Below are positions 1 to 8,470 of a stretch of 18,688 bases of DNA, piece by piece. The stretch is from Acanthaster planci (taxonomy: Eukaryota; Echinodermata; Asteroidea; Valvatida; Acanthasteridae). Positions within the stretch are counted from its first letter, which is position 1; every line of letters begins with the position of its first letter. The notes beneath the pieces were generated by a model. It had not been told where the DNA came from. It ran no database searches and saw nothing but the letters and a program-made list of their open reading frames with translations. Location of the stretch: the NCBI RefSeq assembly GCF_001949145.1, contig NW_019091789.1, positions 1 to 18,688 of the forward strand, written 5' to 3'. The translations under genes and the position numbers were made by a program.

Positions 1-981
1 CCCCTCAATAGCTAGCAAACTATGAGAAGCCACACAATACCTGCATTTGAAACTGGGTGAGTCAAATCAAGGGTGTAACAAAAATGTCAAAGTATTCTTT
101 TATCCAAGCATACTAAACTTAGCCTGTCAGGGTGAGACTTTAATAAAAGACTGAGAAATTATGTAGACAGAATATGTAAAATGCAAAACAGAAAAAAAGT
201 AATGCATGTCAATCAAAAAACATGCAGTTGTCTTCTGCACTTTCACTGGACAGCTCAGAAAAGGACAGAAAATTTTAAAAATTTAAAGCTTTTCTAGATG
301 TTTTGGTTCACTGTTTTTTCCAAAGTTGATACCAAAATGCCTATTTCAATATAAAATCCATACAACTTCATACGAACATTTTAAAAAGGCAAATAGATTT
401 CAACTGAATTCAGAAAAGGATGGGTTCTTGAATATGAAATGGCTACCCGCAAGGTTCTTGGGAAATTATTATTATTTATTTCTGATAATGACATCAAGGA
501 TTCCTCAAAAGTACCCTTGGCACTGTAGCTCGCAAGCCTGAAGAAACGTGCTGTGAGGACGCAATGAGAAGCAGTTACAGTTTTAGAGGTGGGAAGAAAA
601 CCCCAGACGAATATTCTGGTAGGTAGGGACTGAAAACCCAATCCACATGCAGACCCAAAATAAAGTATTCTCTTGGATTTCTGCTTCAAATAGCAATTTC
701 AAGCGTAGTTTACAACTTTTATGACAACGCTTTGGGCAATGCATGATGTGGAAAGCTTTGATTTAGTAAATACACAACTCACATTCGCGAGATGCAACAC
801 TGACACAGAAGGGACCACTGCAGAAAAGTCGCACTAGGAAGTGGTATCGATGGCAAGGCATATGCCGGAGCATAACATCAATGGCATCGAGAGACAGGTG
901 ACACACATACGATGGTTGGGCATCAAGTCCTCATGGAGAAACAACATAACAGCACCATCCATGGAGCGGTGATGTTGGTAG
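1..981. other. AT-rich region without a recognisable gene
   Basis: I see no conserved protein, RNA gene or mobile element here. Reading frames on both strands at 326-689 overlap each other and look like chance openings in AT-rich DNA. From about 840 the composition becomes less AT-rich and short open stretches appear on both strands, leading into the exon candidate that follows. Confidence 0.5.
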
Positions 982-1179
982 GAAAACATCCACAAATGTA
1001 GCATCAGCGACGAGACACAATACTCAAATCCTTACATGGGTTGTCCAGGATGGGATTCCCCGGTCACTGAATACATGGGCGGAAAGGCATCCACTGAGAT
1101 GGAAGAGCTTCTCAAACAGCTGCGTAGTGGGGACTGGTATCATTCACATCGCTGTGACATCCTAAAGAAAGCAGCATAG
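982..1179 (+). CDS. possible terminal coding exon of an unknown host gene
   Basis: An open frame runs from just after a stop at 979-981 to a TAG at 1177-1179, with an internal ATG at 1036 that would give 47 residues. The translation is hydrophilic and of mixed composition, for example GCPGWDSPVTEYMGG and MEELLKQLRSGDWYHSHRC, and GC content is higher than in the flanks. Over 1036-1179 the minus-strand frames I read are interrupted by stops, which favours the plus strand. There is an AG just before 1003 but no good pyrimidine tract. I do not recognise the protein. It may be the last exon of a host gene or a chance opening. Confidence 0.22.
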   Translation, partial: ENIHKCSISDETQYSNPYMGCPGWDSPVTEYMGGKASTEMEELLKQLRSGDWYHSHRCDILKKAA

Positions 1180-2434
1180 ACTGGATGGCGTCTAGTCTCA
1201 CTTCAGTTTCTTGGCATGATTACAAAAATCAAAGAATGGATACCATTAAACACACATAAAACCATGGAAAAATTTGTTGTTCTTAGCTCCGAAAACAGAT
1301 GACAGTCAACCAAACAATTTGCATTAATGCACAAATTCAAAATGTTACTCTTGAAACTTTAAATTTATTTTTCTGTTTCAATTAAAATTCAAACTTTGCA
1401 TTTGCTATTTGCAGGCTTATATAGCTTATAGTTGAACTAGGAATTGAGTGAGTAGTGTACATGTACAATATATCTTGAAGCCATATTTTTTGGATATCTG
1501 CTCGAGTTAAAGTTTACACCCTATAAGGTACGTACCCGGTGCATGTACATGTACCTAAGAATCATAACCCCTTGTACAATAAAAACACACTGATTCTAAT
1601 GACACTATCAAGACAAACTGATGTCTTTACGTGGACATCAGGGAATAGGTAGTTGTGGGCTTGACTCTTGATTACATTAGGATTGAATCCTGGTTTTAGG
1701 AGTGAATGGAGGAGACATTAATTATGAGACATGGGCTAATAGATTTGGGAGCCAAGAGCCACCACAGGTAAAACCTGTGCACGTACATTTAAAAAAATCC
1801 TGAGAAGATGATGCAGCATTATTACAAAAATAAACATCATCAAATACAATTTCTGAGGCAAACTAACACACAGATACTGACAGTGTTGGCACTGATCTTT
1901 TGCAGGAGAGATTTTCCTTAACTCGTCAGTATTCTCATCAGTCCTAAATGTATTTCCTTTTAAAGCAACCTTTTAATGTTCGGTATGGAAAACTCAGGAG
2001 CCAAGAAGAATGTTCAGTATACCCCCATGTTTAGTACAGAGGTGTTAAAAATAGCGGTATTGGACTGAATCACTTAAACTGTTCAAGAACTTTACAGCAC
2101 TGGAACCTAACAAACAGCTAAATTTTGGGGTATAACGTTCACTGCAGTCATTTAAACAAATTCATATTCCTAATGGAAATGCAACATAAAGTAATTGATG
2201 CAAAATGAACAAAATCTCATTTAACTACACTTGGACAAATTTAGGAGATTCCCATTGATGCAGGTCAATTTTGAAAAAAAGCATTCAGAGGGAGCTTCTT
2301 GAACAACAGCAGGCAATTTGTCTCAAAAATGATGAATCCTTCAAGATTTATGGAATGCCAAGATGGAAGCACTTTTAAATCTCTACCAGTAAATCTCAAA
2401 TCATAACACGTCATCGCAAATCATCATATCCAAG
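1180..2434. other. AT-rich non-coding stretch
   Basis: No gene is recognisable. The stretch contains TACATGTA palindromes at 1458-1465 and 1546-1553, of the kind scattered through the whole window, and otherwise unstructured AT-rich sequence. Confidence 0.5.
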
Positions 2435-2440
2435 ACGTAC

Positions 2441-2717
2441 CTTTGCCAACATCAGCTGGTCTTCCTCTGACGATTTCAACTCTCTGACTGACTACATGTA
2501 CCTCTGCCATCAGCTTGTGCACCTCTGCTGATGTCAGCCTGTACACCTCCACTGTCGGCGTGACCACCTCTGCCGACTTTAGCACATCTATTTCTGCTGA
2601 CATCATCCTGTCTACCTCTACCTTCAGCGTATCCACCTCGGCCGACTTCAGCACGTCTACCTCTTTCAACTTCAGCACCACTGCTAACTTCAGCCTGTCT
2701 ATGTCTTCAGCCAATCT
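2441..2717 (-). CDS. candidate host exon coding for a coiled-coil repeat
   Basis: Read on the minus strand this stretch gives alternating 8- and 7-residue blocks with V or I at the block start and L or M four to five residues later, for example VDTLKVE and VDRMMSAE. That pattern suits an imperfect coiled coil. The plus strand reads as low-complexity Ser/Thr sequence. On the minus strand the open frame runs into CAAAG followed by GTACGT (2440 down to 2435), which matches a splice donor. At the other end the frame meets a TAG at 2718-2720, although repeat units continue beyond it in another frame, so the exon is broken or the frame is not used. No start codon or convincing acceptor is visible. 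Confidence 0.3.
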
Positions 2718-2745
2718 CTAATGACTTCAGGCTGTCTATCTGTGT
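2519..2745. repeat. degenerate 24/21-bp minisatellite
   Basis: Imperfect direct repeats begin with ACCTCTGC or a close variant and end with TTCAGC plus a few bases. Most units are 24 bp, alternating with units of 21 or 18 bp. All lengths are multiples of three, as expected if the array grew inside a coding frame. Divergence between units suggests an old array. Confidence 0.6.
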
Positions 2746-2782
2746 GCTTTAGTGACTCTCTCTGCATGCAACAAAGGTACGT

Positions 2783-4414
2783 GTAAACAGGAAGATATTA
2801 TTGTTTTACTAGAGAATCTGCAAAACCAAACTTTTACTTTCACCATTTGAAACTTTCAAGTTTAAAATGCACTTTACACTTTTTGTATGAATTATGAAAA
2901 GATGCATAATTGAGCTAAGAATGTAGCAAGGAAATATTCAAAGAATAAGTTTTAGTACGATGACAGGTTTACATGACACAAGTACATGAACATGTACATT
3001 GGAAAGTGCTGACACTCTTGGCCTTATTGCACGTTTATAACAAACCCAAAGACCAGAACAATGAATATTGAATCAACATTGTAAGGAAAATAGGGTTGGT
3101 TGTTCAGTCAGTTTGTAAGTCGTATTTCATTTATTTCAAATTTGTCTTTGGCCGGAAGGGGAATACTGACAAAGTTCCCAACAGCAACATTTCACACTAT
3201 ATGCATACTGGCATTCAAGTGTCAAATAATACCTAAAATGTCCATCAAATGTGACAAGTACTTTCGGCCAACACATCCAATGAAAATAACTATCTCCTGT
3301 GACAAGGAATATTACTACAAGACTTAAGCAATGTGCCAACATGTTCCTATCCAAATTGTCTTTATGTGTATCGATACATGTCACATAATGCAGCCCTACT
3401 GCACTGCACACAGGACTAATAGAGCAAGCTCCAAGTGTCAAAGTTCAGTTTTGAGCAGATTTAGCCAAAGCATTGCACTTGCACTAGTAATTATTAAAGT
3501 GAATTTCTGGTTATTACTGAATCTGAGATAGAGGACTGAAGTAGGAAGGAAGGGGAGAGACCTACAATATGGCACAGATGTCAAGTTTCCTGTGCACTAT
3601 GCTGTTGCATCTGAGCGTATTAATCAGATATGTATGCATGGACGGTTAAATGGCAGTTTAATTCAGAATGGTCGCATGGTGTTCAATACAAGTTTTCATG
3701 CTGCTGGGTTCATACATGTACAACGGACAAAAACATCATTACAAAATGATCCCAATTTCAGAAGAACCAAATGTGATAAAACGTTGCTCATAGATCACAA
3801 TATTTCCAATGTAAAAAAATGATGTTTTTATGACAAGTTTTTGCTTTCAGATGACTGTAGATTACTGCAAGGAAAAATCAATGGTGTGGGTTTATGGCAT
3901 TGTTTCCTACCAGTACCTTCTTCATAAATTTGAGCTTCTCAAGTTCAGGATAGGAAAGAGACTTACCAAACTGTAGAGAGCACAGAAACTTCACAATTCC
4001 TGATTACATCAAATTGACGATTTGAGACACGACGTACACGTACAGTACATGTACATGTAAGGCTGCATGCTGAATTGTGAATAGCACCTGGAAAGAAAGA
4101 AAATGTCAAAATTGAAAATGCCAAAACCTAACTAAAAGAAACATTTCACTGCATGAAATGTATCAAGCAACAGGCTTGGAATTGTATTGAAATGTATGAC
4201 ATCATGGTGTGCAGTACTAAGCCAAAGAACAAGAAGTCTATGCAAGTGTAAAAATGTTTTCACCACTGCGACAACGAAATGTGAATGGAAACTCATGAAA
4301 ATAACATTTTTTTTAAATGCAAATGTAAGTAGGAAGACATATAAAATAAGCATTTTAACGTAAGAAAAGGTTATGGAGAGATGTTTTTGACGACAGGAAA
4401 GACATCAGATTTTA
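2783..4414. other. AT-rich stretch without recognisable genes
   Basis: Several short open frames exist on both strands (for example 3100-3441 and 3592-3822), but they overlap antisense and show no motif I can place. Overlapping TACATGTA palindromes lie at 4046-4059. I treat this as host intergenic or intronic DNA. Confidence 0.45.
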
Positions 4415-4497
4415 ACTGGCCCACCGGACCACCAGTTTTATTAGATCAGCTGGTCCACCGACTTTTCTACTGGCTTCGGGCCAGCGGACCACTGTTA
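4415..4497. repeat. GC-rich cluster of short inverted and direct repeats
   Basis: In an AT-rich setting this short block holds ACTGG/CCAGT arms at 4415-4419 and 4432-4436, CTGGC/GCCAG arms around TTCGG at 4470-4484, and three related cores (CACCGGACCACC, GGTCCACCGAC, CAGCGGACCACTG). It lies just left of the first virus-derived reading frame and may be part of a dispersed host repeat or lie near the left junction of the element. No function is assigned. Confidence 0.4.
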
Positions 4498-4511
4498 ATT
4501 TCAACTCCTAG

Positions 4512-4673
4512 TGTCTAAGGGCAGCTCCAGAAAAGTTTTCTCCTCATGTTTTAAAACAACTTCAAACAAACCCCAATTTTAAAGTGTATCACGAACGTTT
4601 GTGGAGTTATACCACAAATGACGGTCTTGACTTCTCAGGATTCTCCGACACCGCTACCACAGATCCCTCGTAA
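4512..4673 (+). pseudogene. short remnant ORF before polymerase copy 1
   Basis: An open frame follows a TAG at 4509-4511 and ends in TAA at 4671-4673, giving 53 residues without an ATG at its start. It is of normal amino-acid composition, for example QTNPNFKVYHERLWSYTTND. I do not recognise it. It could be the end of an upstream virus gene or the extreme N-terminal part of the polymerase, which continues in another frame immediately after it. The proximity to the polymerase makes a viral origin more likely than a host one. Confidence 0.35.
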
Positions 4674-7505
4674 CAAAAAACAAAACAACCTGACAAGTAA
4701 TGTCATTGGATATGAATATCCAGAACCAGAAGAAAAACTCAGTATACAAGGTCTCAACCCCGTTCAACCTAAACAAAGTGAATTTTTTAATTTGTATAAT
4801 TCAAACAATTTTAAAATGGGGCAAAAACAAATCTCACGTAAACTTGCTTTATATCACAGGAGAGAGCCAAGCGAACGTCGAAACGGTTTCTCACTATTGT
4901 TGCATCAAAGAGGAATTGAGACTACTGTCATCACAGATTACCACACACGACGGTAAAATCTATCATTGCAGTCGTTGCAATTCACTCTACAACAGCGAAG
5001 CTGATCGAGACGGACACTTTGAAGAGTGCAAATGGCTTGATACCCCTCCCTATTTTGTTGAAATGCCAAAAGAGACAACAGACGGGCCCTCAACACTGTC
5101 TTTCACTAGTTACCAATACAAACAAAAAACACCATTTGTGATTTATGCAGATTTTGAATCGATCTTACAGCAACCAGGTGGAAAAGCTCGCCCTCAAAAA
5201 CATGTCACTTGTGGTGTTTATTACACGGTTGTTAGATGTGACACAAAAAGATTGCTCAAAGCTCTGCAGATGTTCAAACGCGGCTCAAGTTTTTCTGGAG
5301 CAACTGATGTTGGAAGTCGAAAAGATCAATGACATCTTTGCAAACCCTGAACCCTTACAGCTCACATGCGATCAAGAATAGCAATTTAGACAAGCTAGAA
5401 CCTGTTGGATCTGCAAAAAAAAAAATCTGTTATAACAAATATCAGTGTTGGTGCGACAAACCAGAGATCTCACCGGACCCCAACGATAACTGATGTTTAT
5501 GCTGTAACAAGAAATTCAGCAAAAACCCCAAAGTGAGACACCACTGTCACACGACGGGCCTTTAGGGGCACAACCCACACCAATTGTAACTTACAGCTCA
5601 AAGTAGTTCCCAACGAAACACAAATCCCAGTCGTGTTGCACAATTTAGACGATTACGACGCATATCTCATCATGCAAGGTGCAAGCCTAACTCAAGATAA
5701 CGAACAAACTGACAAGATCTTTTGCATTCCCAAAAACAGCAAAAAGTATGTCTCATTTTCTCTAGACCAGCTTCAATTCATTGACCAGTTTCATTTTATG
5801 GCACCGTCGCTAGACAGGCTTGTAAAAGCGTGTCCAAAAAACAAAGTCAAATGGACCCAAGCACAAGCGTGTGGTGAGCAAAGCTCGCTTCTTTTGCAAA
5901 AAGGGATCTATCCCTACAAATACATGGACTCTTTTGAAAAGTTTAACGAGACACAACAACATGTACCACCCTGAGTTGCTTTTTATAGCAGTTTAAAACA
6001 AAACAGCGTCAGCGAATCAGAATACACCCAAGCACAACAAGTCTAGCAAAGCTTTACAAAATAGCGTCAGCGAATCAGAATACACCCAAGCACAACAAGT
6101 CTGGCAAAGCTTTACAAAATAGCATCAGCGAATCAGAATACACCCAAGCACAACAAGTCTGGCAAAGCTTTACAAAATAGCATCAGCGAATCAGAATACA
6201 CCCAAGCACAACAAGTCTGGCAAAGCTTTACAAAATAGTGTCAGCGAATCAGAATACACCCAAGCACAACAAGTCTCGCAAAGCTTTGACTGTAAAACCC
6301 TGGGTGGCTATCACAAACTTCATGTCAAAACAGACACCTTGCTTTTAGCAGGTGTGTTTTAAAACTTTAGAGACATGCGGTATAAAAACTAAGATCTCGA
6401 TCCTGCCAACTATTACAAAGCTCCTGGATTTTTTGGGGATGCCTTGTTAAAACAGACGGGTGTACAGCTCGAGATAATTACAGACCCTGACGTTCATTTG
6501 CGTATTTTAAAGTGCCAAACGCGGTGGCATCTCTAGCGTGGAAAGTGCACACTATGCAAAAGCAAACAATGAATTTATTGAAGATTTTGATCCAGGTAAA
6601 CCCTCCACCTACATTGCCTATCTCGATGCAAACAATCTCTATGGGTGTATGTCTCAGCCGCTACCTTTTGCAAATTTGAATCTTAATTTAACACCCGATT
6701 ATCACTATGGGTACATGCTCAAGGTGAATCTCGAGTACCCACAAGTGCTACACGATTCTCGCAACGATTACCCCCTTGTGCAAGAAAACCTAGTTACATG
6801 TATACATGTACCTATAGAAAGCTATCACAATTATCAAAAGAAATTACTCTACAAAAAAGACAAAAGCTATAACAAATTAATAGTGATGCTCGCAACAAAA
6901 GAAGAAAATGTTTTGCACTATTGCGTTTTGAAGCTAAACCTACACAAAAACTCAACACTCAAAAAAGTACACCACCTGTTAAGATTTAGACAACAAGCTT
7001 GGATGAAGAGCTTTATCACTAAAAATACCAAGCTGTGCATACAAGCACCACAGACTTTGAAAAAGACTTTTTTGAAACTTTGGCCAACAACACAGTTTTA
7101 GGTAAAACAATGGAGCATGTACATGTACATGTACGTAAATGTTGATCAGGGACTACAACGACAATGACGCCGAGAAGTTTAAAAGGTTGTCGGCTACACA
7201 AAGTTTTAAGAGCGTGACACCATTTCCAGAATGGGACGTGTGGTGTGGAACTTTCTAAAATAAAAGTGGTGCTTAATAAGCCGATCTACACTGGCGTAAA
7301 CATCCTCAATTTGTCAAAGATGTTAATATTTGAATTTTATTACAAAACGTTGAAAGCCCATTATGGCGACCGCATGCGGCTACTTTATACCGATATTGTT
7401 AGTTTGCTTTGTGAGTTTCAAACTGAGGATCTCTACAAGGATCTAGCGCAGATCCAAGATCAACTCGATACGAGCAACTACCCAAAAGATCACCACCCGC
7501 TCATC
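4674..7505 (+). pseudogene. polB: protein-primed family B DNA polymerase, decayed copy 1
   Basis: Remnant of the replicative DNA polymerase of a Polinton/adintovirus-like element (DNA_pol_B_2 type). In order: an N-terminal C-x2-C...H-x4-C zinc-finger-like motif (about 4966-5030); exonuclease motif I as YADFES (DFE at 5150-5158); a Cys/His cluster at about 5400-5590; exonuclease II in HNLDDYDAYLI (5639-5671); a conserved IYPYKYMDSFEKFNET block near 5908; exonuclease III region TDTLLL near 6332; motif A YLDANNLYG (about 6626-6652); motif B near 7069-7115; and motif C at 7386-7403. Motif C reads YTDIVS, so the second of the two metal-binding aspartates is lost. The gene is split over all three frames, has an A11 run at 5415-5425, contains an internal 58-bp tandem repeat, and stops matching soon after 7490, lacking about 120 C-terminal codons present in copy 2. 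It cannot make an active enzyme. Confidence 0.9.
5999..6288 (+). repeat. 58-bp tandem repeat inside polymerase copy 1
   Basis: Five units start at 6006, 6064, 6122, 6180 and 6238, exactly 58 bp apart and differing at only a few positions. Each covers the stretch coding for SVSESEYTQAQQVWQSF. Because 58 is not a multiple of three, every unit shifts the frame and units 1 and 4 share one. Copy 2 of the polymerase has a single equivalent (near 9510-9560), so the expansion is specific to copy 1 and was tolerated only after, or caused, loss of function. Confidence 0.95.
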
Positions 7506-7595
7506 TCACCGCCACCCTTTTCTTTAAAAAATTGAAAAAAAATATTGATATATAATCAAATCAACTTGCAACACCCATCAAACATTGAAACCAAA

Positions 7596-7735
7596 AAGTG
7601 TAACACTTGCTTCAAAGAAATACCATTGTTAGAGTTTAAGAAGTAAAAATTTAAAACCAACAAAACATTTAACACAGGTTACATACATGTAAATATTATT
7701 GCTGGGAATGTAGACCACAAACCAAAGAAATAGCG
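7596..7735 (+). pseudogene. remnant with two C-x2-C knuckles (zinc-ribbon-like)
   Basis: One frame gives KKCNTCFKEIPLLEFKK with C-x2-C at 7599-7610. After a stop and a frame change a second C-x2-C (YYCWECRPQTKEI) lies at 7700-7711. Two knuckles about 30 residues apart fit a small zinc-binding domain, as in zinc-ribbon or endonuclease VII-like proteins, but no catalytic part is visible. A TTAAAACCAA motif at 7651-7660 and a TACATGTA at 7684-7691 lie between the two knuckles. The function is not assigned. Confidence 0.35.
7651..7660 (+). promoter_or_regulatory. TTAAAACCAA motif
   Basis: One of four exact copies of this 10-mer on the plus strand, all outside the main reading frames. It may be a viral promoter or transcript-end element, inferred only from recurrence and position. 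Confidence 0.3.
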
Positions 7736-7826
7736 CAAAATGTCAAGGGTTATATACCTCAAGATCTCTCTTGTCAACAGACAAAAAATAAGTCACAGAG
7801 TAAAATCTGTAGGTAAAGCTAACTCT

Positions 7827-7836
7827 TTAAAACCAA
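7827..7836 (+). promoter_or_regulatory. TTAAAACCAA motif
   Basis: Second exact copy of the 10-mer, 11 bp before the A/T-rich stem-loop at 7848-7877. No gene starts or ends clearly here, so its role is uncertain. Confidence 0.3.
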
Positions 7837-7847
7837 ACAAAAAAAAA

Positions 7848-7877
7848 TAACCCACCCTCAAAAAAGAGGATGGGTTA
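7848..7877. terminator. stem-loop, possible transcript-end signal
   Basis: Twelve-base arms (7848-7859 and 7866-7877) pair with one mismatch around a six-base A loop, preceded by an A tract and followed by AT-rich sequence. It lies after the polymerase copy 1 remnants. Hairpins at gene ends occur in several large DNA viruses and virophages. Whether this one is used cannot be told from sequence. Confidence 0.45.
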
Positions 7878-8470
7878 AAATTAATGAAATTTATTTTAAT
7901 ATGTTATATAAAAAGTTCATAAAAGCATAAATGGATAGACCAAATAACCAAAATATCTCACCAAAGAATTGACCTGTGCTATCTGGTTTTACTCACATCC
8001 AAAAGTCACTTTATCTAAGTATATCGATAGTTACAAGTACCTCTACCCCCCACCATGCCCACCTCGATGCTGTCAACACACCAAAAAAGAACTTGTACAA
8101 ACGATCCAAGCGAGCCAACGTCAATTTAAGAACTTATCGTGTCAATCATATCATCAACTCTTACAAATAGTATGAGACAATTGATTAAAACACACAGCTA
8201 CAGGTCGACACGGTCACATACTTCGTAAAGACTTCATGCCTTCAATCAAAGCCTATATTCAACTAGAAACTGTTGAAGAAGTAGATATTCAGAATGTCAG
8301 ACGATTTCAAGGAAACTTTTGAAACAGGAATTGGGACTTTTTTTACCAACCATTTAGTACACTCTTTTGACTTTCACCAAGGAGTCATTATGGCAAGACA
8401 TAGACTTTCCTACTCTAGAGTCTCAAATACCATGTATTGAACCTCAAAGTGACTTGGCAAGAAACATATT
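7878..8470 (+). pseudogene. unassigned virus-derived remnants upstream of polymerase copy 2
   Basis: Short open stretches in alternating frames have protein-like composition, for example NLYKRSKRANVNLRTYRVNH near 8090-8150, MPSIKAYIQLETVEEVDIQ near 8236-8292 and IPCIEPQSDLARNIF near 8430-8470. They are separated by frameshifts and stops. The last lies directly before the polymerase N-terminal frame and may belong to it, while the others may be one or two upstream genes. I do not recognise a domain. Confidence 0.4.

Noticed and set aside
381-689. 102-codon minus-strand open frame
   Set aside because: Overlaps an opposite-strand frame and has no recognisable motif or conserved pattern; probably chance.
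3136-3441. Cys-rich 101-codon minus-strand frame
   Set aside because: Cysteines are irregularly spaced, and plus-strand frames cover the same bases; no sign of selection or family resemblance.
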